Source: Bacillota bacterium (lineage in GTDB: Bacteria > Bacillota > Limnochordia > Limnochordales > ZCTH02-B6). Taken from it: a DNA stretch of 13,557 bases. Both the position numbers and the translations under genes were made by a program. Below are positions 6,305 through 12,961 of this stretch, in pieces (positions within the stretch are counted from its first letter, which is position 1; every line of letters begins with the position of its first letter). The notes beneath the pieces are model-generated. The model was not told where the DNA came from. It did not search any database and saw only the letters and a program-made list of their open reading frames with translations. The stretch covers positions 1 through 13,557 of the forward strand of contig PKQR01000046.1 of NCBI GenBank assembly GCA_017578085.1, given 5' to 3'.

Positions 6305-6444
6305 ACCGGCGTGCCCTCCCAGCTCGCTGCAGCGGTTTCTCGCGCCTGGGGCGGCGGGGATCCTGGCAGGAAAGGTCTCCTGGGGACCGAAAGCCTCCCG
6401 TGGGGAAAACTCTGGGAGCAGGGACGGGAGGTGCCCGGGCGGCC

Positions 6445-6972
6445 ATGGCTGGTGCCGAGGAGAGGCCTGGGGATGCAGGGGTTTCCGGGTGGACCGTGGT
6501 GGTGCAGGGGGAAGCGGAAACCCAGCGCTTGGCGCGCTTGTTGGGGACGCTGGTCGCCCCTGGCACCGTCGTCTCGCTGACGGGTCCCTTGGGCGCGGGA
6601 AAAACCACCTTCACCCGGGGGTTTGTGCAGGGCCTCGGCATCGACCCGGCCGTGGTCAGCAGCCCAACTTTCGCCCTGATTCATGAGTACCCGGGCGAGA
6701 CGCCCGTCTACCACTTCGACGCGTACCGGCTGGAGGACCCGCGCGAGTTCGCGGATCTGGGCCCCGAAGAGTACTTCGACGGGCCGGGCGTATGCGTGGT
6801 GGAGTGGGGGGAGCGGGTGCGCGCCTACTTGCCTCCCGACCATCTGGAGGTCCGCCTCGCGCCCGACGCGGATGACCCCCGGGTGCGCCGGATCACCTTT
6901 GCCGGCACGGGGAGCGGCGCCCGGGCGCTGGTGGCGCGCCTGCGCACCGCGTGGGAGGGAGAAACCGGCTGA
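6445..6972 (+). CDS. tsaE: tRNA t6A biosynthesis ATPase TsaE
   Basis: TsaE (175 residues) is the P-loop ATPase that supports the TsaB-TsaD complex in forming N6-threonylcarbamoyladenosine at position 37 of ANN-decoding tRNAs. The Walker A motif is GPLGAGKTT (residues 47-55). It is followed by the family motifs SSPTFALIHEY, HFDAYRLE and VEWGER. The frame is open much further upstream, overlapping the response regulator gene. I place the start at the ATG at 6445 because GGGAGGTG lies 11 nt upstream and the protein then has a near-normal length with a short leader. Its TGA overlaps the tsaB ATG by one base. Confidence 0.9.
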   Translation: MAGAEERPGDAGVSGWTVVVQGEAETQRLARLLGTLVAPGTVVSLTGPLGAGKTTFTRGFVQGLGIDPAVVSSPTFALIHEYPGETPVYHFDAYRLEDPREFADLGPEEYFDGPGVCVVEWGERVRAYLPPDHLEVRLAPDADDPRVRRITFAGTGSGARALVARLRTAWEGETG

Positions 6973-7697
6973 TGCGGGTCATCGGCCTGGATACGTCCAC
7001 CGCCACAGGCGGGGTGGCCTTGCTGGAGGGCGACCGCCTGGTGGGGGAGTACACCTTGAACTTGCAGCGGACCACCCACGCCGAGCGGCTCATGCCGGCC
7101 CTGGAGCGGGTGATGTTGGACGCCGGGTGGGACCCGGCGGGCGGCGTCGACGGGATCGCCGTAGCCCTGGGGCCGGGTTCCTTCACGGGGTTGCGCATCG
7201 GCGTCGTCACGGCCAAGGCGTTGAGCTACGCCTGGGGCGTGCCCGTAGCCGGGGTGCCGACGCTGGAGGCCATGGCCTACCAGGCCGGCGACGCGGGCGC
7301 CGTGATTTGCCCCGCCATCGACGCCCGCCATGAGCACGTGTTCTGCGCGGCTTATCGCCTTGAAGGCGACAACCCGGTGCCGCTGGTCGGGGCCCAGTTG
7401 CGGGCGTTGCAAGAGTGGCTGGATGAGGTGGAGAATCTGGCCACCGGCCACGAGCGAATTATCTTCATCGGGGACGGGGCCGATGTGCATTGGGAGACCG
7501 TGCTCCAGCGCTTTGGCCCGCGCGCCCAGCGGCCGCCGGTGGGGTTGCGCACGCTGCGCAGCGGCGCGGTGGCGGCGCTGGGGGCATTGCGGTTGCGGCA
7601 GGGCCGGCGGGATGATCCGGCCAGCCTCGTGCCCTTGTACCTGCGGGAGTCGGAGGCGGAACGGAAGTGGGCAGCGAAGCACCGCTCCCCATCGTGA
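6972..7697 (+). CDS. tsaB: tRNA t6A biosynthesis protein TsaB
   Basis: TsaB (241 residues) is the ASKHA-fold partner that binds TsaD and TsaE in t6A synthesis. It opens with VIGLDTSTATGGVALLEG and has the family motif GPGSFTGLRIG (residues 67-77). The ATG at 6972 is chosen over an in-frame GTG at 6951 because the family normally begins two or three residues before the IGLDTS strand. TGATG joins it to tsaE. Its 3' end overlaps rimI by about 31 nt. TsaB lacks the metal-binding histidines of TsaD, as usual for the non-catalytic partner. Confidence 0.92.
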   Translation: MRVIGLDTSTATGGVALLEGDRLVGEYTLNLQRTTHAERLMPALERVMLDAGWDPAGGVDGIAVALGPGSFTGLRIGVVTAKALSYAWGVPVAGVPTLEAMAYQAGDAGAVICPAIDARHEHVFCAAYRLEGDNPVPLVGAQLRALQEWLDEVENLATGHERIIFIGDGADVHWETVLQRFGPRAQRPPVGLRTLRSGAVAALGALRLRQGRRDDPASLVPLYLRESEAERKWAAKHRSPS

Positions 7698-8140
7698 TCG
7701 AACCGATGACCATCGGCGACGTGGACGCGGTGATGGAGATCGAGCGGCGCTCGTTTCCCACGCCGTGGTCCCGGGCTGCGTTTGTGTCGGAGCTGTTGGA
7801 CAACGACCGCGCCCATTACCTGGTGGCCCGCCTGCAGACCGACGACGGCCCGCGGGTGGTGGGCTACATCGGGATGTGGATCATCGCCGGCGAGGGGCAC
7901 ATCACCAACGTGGCGGTGCATCCCGACTACCGCCAGCGGGGCATCGGCCGCCGGTTGCTGGAGGCCGCGGCGGACTTGTGCCGCGCCTGCGCGGCGCGGC
8001 GCATGACCCTGGAAGTGCGGGTGTCCAACGTGGTCGCCCAGCGGCTGTATGAGGACTTGGGCTTCGTCAGTGCCGGCATCCGCAAGGGCTATTACCGGGA
8101 CAACAACGAGGATGCGATCATCATGTGGAAGGACTTGTGA
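7667..8140 (+). CDS. rimI: Ribosomal protein S18-alanine N-acetyltransferase RimI
   Basis: RimI (157 residues) is a GNAT-fold enzyme that transfers acetyl from acetyl-CoA to the N-terminal alanine of ribosomal protein S18. The acetyl-CoA-binding motif A is RQRGIG (residues 89-94) after HITNVAVHPDY. The C-terminal GIRKGYYRDNNEDAIIM is typical of RimI. The GTG at 7667 has GGAGG about 10 nt upstream. An internal in-frame GTG at 7694 and ATG at 7706 also fit the domain but lack a good SD. The clustering of rimI between tsaB and tsaD is a common bacterial arrangement. Confidence 0.88.
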   Translation: MGSEAPLPIVIEPMTIGDVDAVMEIERRSFPTPWSRAAFVSELLDNDRAHYLVARLQTDDGPRVVGYIGMWIIAGEGHITNVAVHPDYRQRGIGRRLLEAAADLCRACAARRMTLEVRVSNVVAQRLYEDLGFVSAGIRKGYYRDNNEDAIIMWKDL

Positions 8141-8144
8141 TGCG

Positions 8145-9155
8145 TTGGGACTGGACTTGATCCTTGGCATCGAAACCAGCTGCGACGAAACCGCAGCCGC
8201 CGTCGTCGAAGGCGGCAGGCGCATCCGCTCCAATGTGATCGCGTCCCAGATGGAGCTCCACCAGCGGTTCGGCGGTGTGGTGCCCGAGATCGCCTCCCGG
8301 CGCCATGTGGAGCTGATCTTGCCGGTCATCGACCAGGCCCTGCGGCAGGCGGGGGTGACCCTGGCCGACGTGGACGCCGTCGCGGTGACCCAGGGGCCGG
8401 GGCTGGTAGGATCCCTCTTGGTGGGCATCTCGGCCGCCAAGGCCCTGGCTTTTGCCCGCCGGCTGCCCCTCATCGGCGTCAACCACATCGAAGGCCACAT
8501 CTACGCCAACTTCCTGGCCCATCCGGAGCTTGAGCCGCCCCTGGTGTGCCTGACGGTTTCCGGCGGGCACACGGTCTTGTTTTACGTCCCCCGGTTTGGG
8601 GAGTACGAGGTGCTGGGGACGACCCGGGATGACGCGGCTGGCGAAGCCCTGGACAAGGTGGCCCGCATCCTGGGGCTGGGCTATCCGGGCGGGCCGGCCA
8701 TCGACCGGCTCGCCCGCGGCCGCGACCCGCGGAAGGTCGATTTCCCCCGGGCGATGCTGGACGAGGGCTACGAGTTCAGCTTCAGCGGCCTCAAGACGGC
8801 CGCGGTGCAGCGCCTGGAGCGGGCCCGCCGCCAGGGCGAAGACGTAGACGTGGCCGACTTTGCCGCAGCCTTTCAGGAGGCCGTCGTGGACGTCCTAGTC
8901 ACCAAGGCCTTGCGGGCGGCCCGGGACAAAGGCGTCCGCCGGCTCATCATCTCAGGCGGCGTCGCCGCCAACAGCCGGCTCCGGGAGCGGCTCCTAGTGG
9001 AAGGCCGGGCGGCGGGGCTGGAGGTCTACTGGCCGCCTCTGGAGCTTTGCACCGACAACGCGGCGATGATCGCCGCCGCCGGGTATTTCCGCCTGCAAGC
9101 CGGGGAACGGTCGCCCCTGTCCCTCAACGCCGAACCCAACCTGCGGCTGCGTTGA
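8145..9155 (+). CDS. tsaD: tRNA N6-adenosine threonylcarbamoyltransferase TsaD
   Basis: TsaD (336 residues from this start) transfers the threonylcarbamoyl group from TC-AMP to A37 of tRNA. It shows ILGIETSCDETAAAVVEGG at the N-terminus, the metal ligands H114 and H118 in NHIEGH, the SGGVAANSR phosphate loop, and D304 in CTDNAAM. The start is unclear because no ATG or GTG is in frame near the family start. TTG at 8145 (GLDLILGIE) and TTG at 8157 (ILGIE) are both possible; AAGGA lies 11 nt before 8145. The frame also runs open back into rimI. It follows rimI by four bases. Confidence 0.9.
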   Translation: MGLDLILGIETSCDETAAAVVEGGRRIRSNVIASQMELHQRFGGVVPEIASRRHVELILPVIDQALRQAGVTLADVDAVAVTQGPGLVGSLLVGISAAKALAFARRLPLIGVNHIEGHIYANFLAHPELEPPLVCLTVSGGHTVLFYVPRFGEYEVLGTTRDDAAGEALDKVARILGLGYPGGPAIDRLARGRDPRKVDFPRAMLDEGYEFSFSGLKTAAVQRLERARRQGEDVDVADFAAAFQEAVVDVLVTKALRAARDKGVRRLIISGGVAANSRLRERLLVEGRAAGLEVYWPPLELCTDNAAMIAAAGYFRLQAGERSPLSLNAEPNLRLR

Positions 9156-9278
9156 AACCGTGGACGAACACGCAGCCGGGCCCCTCAAGCACGCGGCAGG
9201 AATTGCCACTTGGTGGCGGGAAACCTCTAGGCAACGGGACGGGGGTTGGACGGGGAGAGCGGACGGGAGGTCCGGTGT

Positions 9279-10151
9279 ATGTCTGAAGCTGGCGTTCCCA
9301 CGGCCCAGGTGCCTGAGCCTTCCCCGGCCGCCGGCCGGCGCACCCGCGTCGGCTTGGCGGTGGCTGCGCTTTTGGCCCTATTGATTCTCCTCGGATTGTG
9401 GTATTACTGGAACAACCGCGTAACGGTGCTCGGCCAGCAGGAGAGCGTCAACGTCCTGGCCTTAGGCCTTGGCCGCGACGGGCTGGAGGCGGTGACGGTC
9501 GTTTCCTTTAACCCCGTCACCAAGGCGGTGGCGGCGGTGGCGCTGCCGGTGGATACCCGGGTTTCCGCGGGCACGGAACCCCAGCGGCTCGGCGATGTGT
9601 ACGCGGCCGGCGGGGCCGCGGGGCTGGCGCGAGCGGTCGAGGGGTTGCTGTCCGTCCCGGTGCATTATACGGTGCAGGTGGACTTCGACGGCTTCGAAGC
9701 CCTGGTGGACCTGCTGGGCGGCGTGACGGTGGAGGTGGAGACCGACATCGTCTACCGCAACGGGAAAGGGGAAGTCGTGTTTCACCTGGAGCCCGGCGTG
9801 CACCGGCTGACGGGTGAACAGGCGCTGCTCTTCATACGCTACAAGGGCGACCACCTGGAGGACGAGAGCCGCCGGGTGCAGCGGCAGTGGCGGTTCCTGA
9901 CCGCGGTGGCCCGGCAGGCCCGCAGCAACCTCGACTGGCAGCGGGTGCAAGGGATGCTGCAGCTGGCCGTCCGTTACGTGCAGACCGACATGGATCTGGC
10001 CGAGGTGACCCGCCTCGCCCAGTTTGCTTGGCAGGCGGAGAAGGAATTGGCGCTGTATCTTGCGCCCGGGCATGCCGAGGATGGCGATTGGGTGCTGGAC
10101 CCGGCGCAGATGCGGGCGTTGAGCGAACAGCTCTTCCACAACCCCAGCTAG
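9279..10151 (+). CDS. LytR-CpsA-Psr (LCP) family membrane protein
   Basis: This protein of 290 residues has a short Pro-rich cytoplasmic tail and one membrane segment (residues about 24-44). The extracellular domain matches the LCP fold, whose members attach teichoic acids, capsule or other glycopolymers to the cell wall. Supporting stretches are LPVDTRV, VQVDFDGFEALVDLLGGV and GEQALLFIRY, followed by SRRVQRQ. The first motifs are weak: where active enzymes have RSDT and PRDTR, this one has GLEAVT and PVDTR. Enzymatic activity is therefore uncertain. The ATG is supported by GGGAGGT 8 nt upstream; an in-frame TTG at 9246 is less likely. A 123-nt gap separates it from tsaD. Confidence 0.8.
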   Translation: MSEAGVPTAQVPEPSPAAGRRTRVGLAVAALLALLILLGLWYYWNNRVTVLGQQESVNVLALGLGRDGLEAVTVVSFNPVTKAVAAVALPVDTRVSAGTEPQRLGDVYAAGGAAGLARAVEGLLSVPVHYTVQVDFDGFEALVDLLGGVTVEVETDIVYRNGKGEVVFHLEPGVHRLTGEQALLFIRYKGDHLEDESRRVQRQWRFLTAVARQARSNLDWQRVQGMLQLAVRYVQTDMDLAEVTRLAQFAWQAEKELALYLAPGHAEDGDWVLDPAQMRALSEQLFHNPS

Positions 10152-10184
10152 GTCGCGGCCAGACGTGAGAGGGAGGAGTCTTCA

Positions 10185-10847
10185 GTGAAGTTCTTCATCG
10201 ACACGGCCAACGTCGATGAGATCCGGACCGTCAACGAATGGGGCATCCTGGCAGGCGTCACCACCAACCCGACGCTGGTGGCCAAGGAGGGCCGGGACTT
10301 CGAAGAGGTCATCAAGGAGATCTGCGCGATCGTGGACGGCCCTGTGAGCGCGGAAGTGCTGGCCACCGATGCCGAGGGCATGATCCGGGAAGCCGAGGTC
10401 TACGCCAGCTGGGCGGACAACGTGGTCATCAAGGTGCCGCTGACGGCCGAGGGGCTAAAGGCGACCAGCGCCTTGGCCAAGAAGGGCATCAAGACCAACG
10501 TGACGCTCATCTTTTCGCCCAACCAGGCGCTCATGGCGGCCCGGGCCGGGGCGTCCTACGTGAGCCCGTTCCTGGGGCGGCTGGACGACATCAGCTACGA
10601 CGGGATGCAGCTGGTGCGGGACGTGGTGGAGATCTTCTGGACCCACGACATTGAAACCGAGGTCATCGCCGCCAGCATCCGCCATCCCTTGCACATGGTG
10701 GAGGCCGCCAAGGCCGGCGCCCACATCGCCACCGCACCTTTCAAGGTGTACCAGCAGATGCTCAAGCACCCGCTGACCGACATCGGCATCCAGCGGTTCT
10801 TGGAGGACTGGCAGAAGGCGCAGGCCGAGCTCAAGGCCCGCCGCTAG
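10185..10847 (+). CDS. fsa: Transaldolase / fructose-6-phosphate aldolase (small type)
   Basis: This 220-residue class I aldolase belongs to the small TalC/MipB/FSA type. It either transfers dihydroxyacetone units in the pentose phosphate pathway or cleaves fructose-6-phosphate. The sequence FFIDTANVDEI opens the barrel. Then come GVTTNPTLVAKEG, the Schiff-base lysine K83 in VVIKVPLT, and SPFLGRLDDIS. The choice between transaldolase and FSA activity cannot be made by eye; many Bacillota members are true transaldolases. The GTG start has GGGAGGAG about 8 nt upstream. It follows the LCP gene by 33 nt and is probably co-transcribed with it. The stop lies inside a hairpin shared with the convergent gene. 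Confidence 0.92.
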   Translation: MKFFIDTANVDEIRTVNEWGILAGVTTNPTLVAKEGRDFEEVIKEICAIVDGPVSAEVLATDAEGMIREAEVYASWADNVVIKVPLTAEGLKATSALAKKGIKTNVTLIFSPNQALMAARAGASYVSPFLGRLDDISYDGMQLVRDVVEIFWTHDIETEVIAASIRHPLHMVEAAKAGAHIATAPFKVYQQMLKHPLTDIGIQRFLEDWQKAQAELKARR

Positions 10848-10859
10848 CGTCAGCGGCGG
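10838..10859. repeat. GC-rich hairpin at a convergent gene junction
   Basis: CCGCCGCT (10838-10845) and AGCGGCGG (10852-10859) form a perfect 8-bp stem with a 6-nt loop. The stop of the transaldolase gene (10845-10847) and that of the minus-strand gene (10850-10852) both fall in it. There is no T-run on either side, so it is not a classical intrinsic terminator. It may still mark both mRNA 3' ends. Confidence 0.45.
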
Positions 10860-11050
10860 CGCCTGACCCAACGCAGGGCGACGCGGCCATCGGCTTTGCG
10901 GACGATACGCAACGGCCCCAGCGAGAGCAGGGGCCGTTCGTATTCCAGCACCCGCCGCCCGATCTTCACGCCGGTCCGGCGCAGCTTCCGGGTGGGCTTG
11001 GGCTCGCGCGGCAGGTATGTCACAGCCGTTTTCCGCTCGCTATTGGCCAT
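10850..11050 (-). CDS. Small highly basic hypothetical protein (66 residues)
   Basis: I do not recognise this protein. It has about 16 Arg and 5 Lys in 66 residues and only five acidic residues, and it ends in a run of arginines. It has no signal peptide or membrane segment. Such a composition suggests nucleic-acid or ribosome binding, but that is only inference. The ATG at 11050 overlaps the 3' end of the lipoprotein gene by 11 nt (ATGGCCAATAG), with GGAG about 9 nt upstream, so translation is probably coupled. A longer frame to 11104 exists but lies inside the lipoprotein gene. The short, overlapped setting supports a real gene moderately. Confidence 0.6.
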   Translation of the reverse strand: MANSERKTAVTYLPREPKPTRKLRRTGVKIGRRVLEYERPLLSLGPLRIVRKADGRVALRWVRRRR

Positions 11051-11777
11051 CGGGCTCGCTCCGCACCCATTCATACCTGGGCAACAGGTCGGCGGTGAAC
11101 GCATCCACCGCCTTTTGAATGGCCTGCTCCCGGGCTTTGGGGATATCCCGCCGGTGCGTCGGGGGGAGGGCCGAGCGCGGCGGCGGTTCGGCGCTCCACC
11201 AGAGGAGCTGGCGCACTTCGATCACCTCGGCGGTGCGCTGGCCGCTCCAACGGTGCACGACGAGGCCCGTGTGGACGTTGACCAGCTGCGCCTGCATCCC
11301 GACGGTGACCGACGTCCGCTGGTCCACTCGCCAGCTGACACTTTCCGGCTGGCCGCTGCGGTAGGGGTAGGGCACGTCGAGGGATACGTCTTCGAAATAG
11401 TAGTCGGCGATGCCCACGACAAAGCCGTCGGCGCCCAGCTCGGCCGCGATCTCCCGCGCGATGTCCCCGCCGGTGACCTGGCGGCTGTCGACGCGCCAGC
11501 GGGCCATGACGGACTCGACCTGTTCCGGCGGGATGATCTCGTACCAACCGGAATCCCGCAGGCTGCGCAGCACCCCTTCGGTGAGGGCGCGGGCCAGCCC
11601 GGGGTCGGAGCTCCACGAGGCAAAGGGGAACACCGCAACGACCGAGATGCCGGCCACGTCTGCCCGGGGCGGGCGCAGCACCTGCTCATAGTCACCCGTG
11701 CAGCCGGTCAAGGCCACGGCCAACGCCAGCAGCGCCGGCAGCACCACCCTCTTGGCCGTTCGTCCCGTGGTGAACAC
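11040..11777 (-). CDS. Lipoprotein with CsgG/LpoB-like domain
   Basis: The protein has 245 residues. It starts with a basic N-terminus and a hydrophobic stretch ending in the lipobox LTGC, so the mature protein would be lipid-anchored at C26. The body resembles the CsgG/LpoB-like fold: VVAVFPFASWSSDP, then LRDSGWYEIIPPEQVESVM, then IAAELGADGFVVGIADYYFEDV. Homologues usually recognised by this fold are curli secretion or PBP-activator lipoproteins of Gram-negatives. Here the function is unknown and the assignment rests on pattern only. The GTG start is preceded by AAGGGAAGAGGG about 6 nt upstream on the minus strand. The downstream basic protein gene overlaps its stop. The gene diverges from moaC. 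Confidence 0.7.
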   Translation of the reverse strand: MFTTGRTAKRVVLPALLALAVALTGCTGDYEQVLRPPRADVAGISVVAVFPFASWSSDPGLARALTEGVLRSLRDSGWYEIIPPEQVESVMARWRVDSRQVTGGDIAREIAAELGADGFVVGIADYYFEDVSLDVPYPYRSGQPESVSWRVDQRTSVTVGMQAQLVNVHTGLVVHRWSGQRTAEVIEVRQLLWWSAEPPPRSALPPTHRRDIPKAREQAIQKAVDAFTADLLPRYEWVRSEPDGQ

Positions 11778-11801
11778 CGTGTTTTCCCTCTTCCCTTAAT
11801 C

Positions 11802-11830
11802 GGTATACACTGGGAGTGTCTTCTCGTTGA
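11802..11830 (-). promoter_or_regulatory. Weak promoter candidate for the lipoprotein gene
   Basis: On the minus strand, TATACC (11807-11802) resembles a -10. TCAACG (11830-11825), 17 bases upstream, resembles a -35 at only three positions. Because GTATAC is palindromic, a plus-strand -10 (TATACA, 11804-11809) overlaps it, with TTTTCC (11782-11787) as a poor -35. The lipoprotein gene and moaC may therefore use overlapping divergent promoters. Confidence 0.3.
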
Positions 11831-11842
11831 CCGGAAAGGATA

Positions 11843-11967
11843 CCTCCTCGTGACGGCCGCGGAATGACCCCAGGCAGGAGGCGGGTAGCGCAGGGGACCT
11901 CAATGGGGTGTCAATCGGTTGGAGGAAGGAGCCAAAGCGGCGGAGACGCCGCTCAGTCAAAGGAGGG
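11843..11967 (+). promoter_or_regulatory. Potentially structured leader of moaC
   Basis: TGACCCC (11865-11871) pairs with GGGGTGTCA (11905-11913) with one bulged base. GAGG (11878-11881) can pair inside it with CCTC (11898-11901). A 7-bp stem closed by a GAGA tetraloop (11936-11953) sits 7 nt before the SD. CCTCCT (11843-11848) could pair with the AGGAGG SD (11961-11966). This might be a riboswitch-like control region, but I do not recognise a known class, and such pairings arise easily in GC-rich DNA. Confidence 0.35.
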
Positions 11968-11974
11968 ACGGCCG

Positions 11975-12493
11975 GTGGACGGTTTCACCCACTTGAACGA
12001 ACGGGGCCTGCCAAGGATGGTGGACGTGGGCGGCAAGGAGGAGACGGACCGGGAGGCGGTGGCCCGCGGCCGGGTGCGGACGACGCCGGAGGTGGTCGCC
12101 GCGATCCGGGAAGGGCGCGTCAAGAAAGGCGACGTGCTGGCTGTTGCTCAGGTAGCCGGCATTATGGGCGCGAAGCGCACGGCGGAGTGGATTCCCCTGT
12201 GCCACCCGCTGCCGTTGACCGGCGTCGACCTCTCGTTTGAGCTGGATGAAACCGGCGGGACCATCGACATCGAAGCCCGGGTGCGCACCCGGGCGCGCAC
12301 CGGGGTGGAGATGGAGGCGCTGACGGCCGTGGCGGCGGCGGCGCTGACCCTCTATGACATGTGCAAGGCGCTGGACCGGGCGATGGTCATCACCGACATT
12401 CGCCTGGAGGAAAAGCGGGGCGGCAAGAGCGGCACCTTTGTGCGGGGCGAGCCGGGTGCCGTGCCCGATGGTGCAAACCGTCCGCTCCCATGA
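11975..12493 (+). CDS. moaC: Cyclic pyranopterin monophosphate synthase MoaC
   Basis: MoaC (172 residues) acts with MoaA in the first step of molybdenum cofactor synthesis, forming cyclic pyranopterin monophosphate. The catalytic set is intact and even numbered as in the well-studied enzyme: C76-H77 in LCHPLPLTG, the glutamates of GVEMEAL, and D128 and K131 in DMCKALD. EKRGGKSG closes the domain. The frame is open upstream to 11864. I choose the GTG at 11975 because AGGAGGG lies 7 nt upstream and the product then begins at the usual family position. No other moa genes are in the window; a terminator follows the gene, so it is transcribed separately from groESL. Confidence 0.92.
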   Translation: MDGFTHLNERGLPRMVDVGGKEETDREAVARGRVRTTPEVVAAIREGRVKKGDVLAVAQVAGIMGAKRTAEWIPLCHPLPLTGVDLSFELDETGGTIDIEARVRTRARTGVEMEALTAVAAAALTLYDMCKALDRAMVITDIRLEEKRGGKSGTFVRGEPGAVPDGANRPLP

Positions 12494-12497
12494 CGAC

Positions 12498-12531
12498 GGG
12501 CGCCCACGCTGATGGGCGCCCACTCTTATTC
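12498..12531 (+). terminator. Rho-independent terminator of moaC
   Basis: GGGCGCCCA (12498-12506) and TGGGCGCCC (12513-12521) form a perfect 9-bp stem with a CGCTGA loop. A T-rich tail (ACTCTTATTC) follows. The element starts 5 bases after the moaC stop. Confidence 0.8.
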
Positions 12532-12537
12532 TGAGGG

Positions 12538-12566
12538 TTGCAGGGCAGGGTCGGGTAGACTATGAT
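12538..12566 (+). promoter_or_regulatory. Sigma-A promoter of groESL
   Basis: TATGAT (12561-12566) matches five of six -10 positions. TTGCAG (12538-12543) is a partial -35, 17 bases upstream. Transcription would begin near 12573, just ahead of the CIRCE element, the usual arrangement for HrcA-controlled chaperone operons. Confidence 0.7.
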
Positions 12567-12580
12567 TATCGGTGGATCTA

Positions 12581-12607
12581 TTGGCACTCGCGTCCAGTGA
12601 GTGCTAA
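12581..12607. promoter_or_regulatory. CIRCE element (HrcA operator)
   Basis: TTGGCACTC, a 9-nt spacer and GAGTGCTAA match the CIRCE consensus TTAGCACTC-N9-GAGTGCTAA with a single change in the left arm. It lies in the 5' leader of groES, between the promoter and the start codon. HrcA repressor would bind here and release on heat or misfolding stress. The hrcA gene itself is outside the window. Confidence 0.95.
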
Positions 12608-12670
12608 CGGTCCGAGGCACACACGGTATGTATGTACCAGCGGAATCCCATGCGCCAAGGAGGTTGACCT

Positions 12671-12961
12671 ATGCAGCTGCAGCCGTTGGCTGACCGCGTC
12701 ATCGTGCAGCCCTTGAAGGAGGAGGAAAAGACCCCCGGCGGGATTTACCTGCCCGACACCGCCAAGGAAAAGCCCCAGCAGGGCAAGGTGGTCGCCGTCG
12801 GGCCGGGCCGGGTCAACGACAAGGGCCAGAAGATCGAAATGACTGTGAAGGTCGGCGACCGGGTGGTGTACTCCAAGTACGCCGGCACCGAGGTAGAGGT
12901 CGGTGGCGAGGAGTACCTGATCCTGTCCGAAGCGGACATTCTCGCGATCGTCCAGGAGTAG
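12671..12961 (+). CDS. groES: Co-chaperonin GroES
   Basis: GroES (96 residues) caps the GroEL folding chamber in the cytoplasm. It begins LQPLADRVIVQPL and has the mobile loop EEKTPGGIYLPD that contacts GroEL. VGDRVVYSKYAGTEV and YLILSEADILAIV are conserved further on. Length is standard. The ATG follows AAGGAGG with a 7-nt spacer. Expression is under CIRCE/HrcA control from the promoter at 12538-12566. The last 18 coding bases plus the stop codon are part of a tandem duplication that continues into the spacer. Confidence 0.97.
   Translation: MQLQPLADRVIVQPLKEEEKTPGGIYLPDTAKEKPQQGKVVAVGPGRVNDKGQKIEMTVKVGDRVVYSKYAGTEVEVGGEEYLILSEADILAIVQE

Noticed and set aside
6124..6444. N-terminal extension of TsaE in the open frame overlapping the response regulator
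   Set aside because: The extension is Arg/Gly-rich without family similarity. The SD-supported ATG at 6445 gives a normal TsaE.
5635..6843. A 402-codon minus-strand frame opposite the response regulator and tsaE
   Set aside because: Its translation is compositionally odd and crosses two convincing plus-strand genes and an AT-rich gap.
6825..7682. Long minus-strand open frame opposite tsaB
   Set aside because: Same kind of shadow; tsaB on the plus strand is certain and the antisense product matches nothing.
8049..8144. N-terminal extension of TsaD inside rimI
   Set aside because: The residues do not resemble TsaD, which normally starts right before ILGIETSCDET.
9156..9278. Riboswitch or strong promoter ahead of the LCP gene
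   Set aside because: Only a small GCCAC-TTG-GTGGC stem (9205-9217) and a poor TTGCCA/TCTAGG pair are present; nothing matches a known class.
11864..11974. Upstream extension of MoaC
   Set aside because: The GTG at 11975 has a strong SD, and active-site numbering then matches the family; the upstream part looks like leader RNA.
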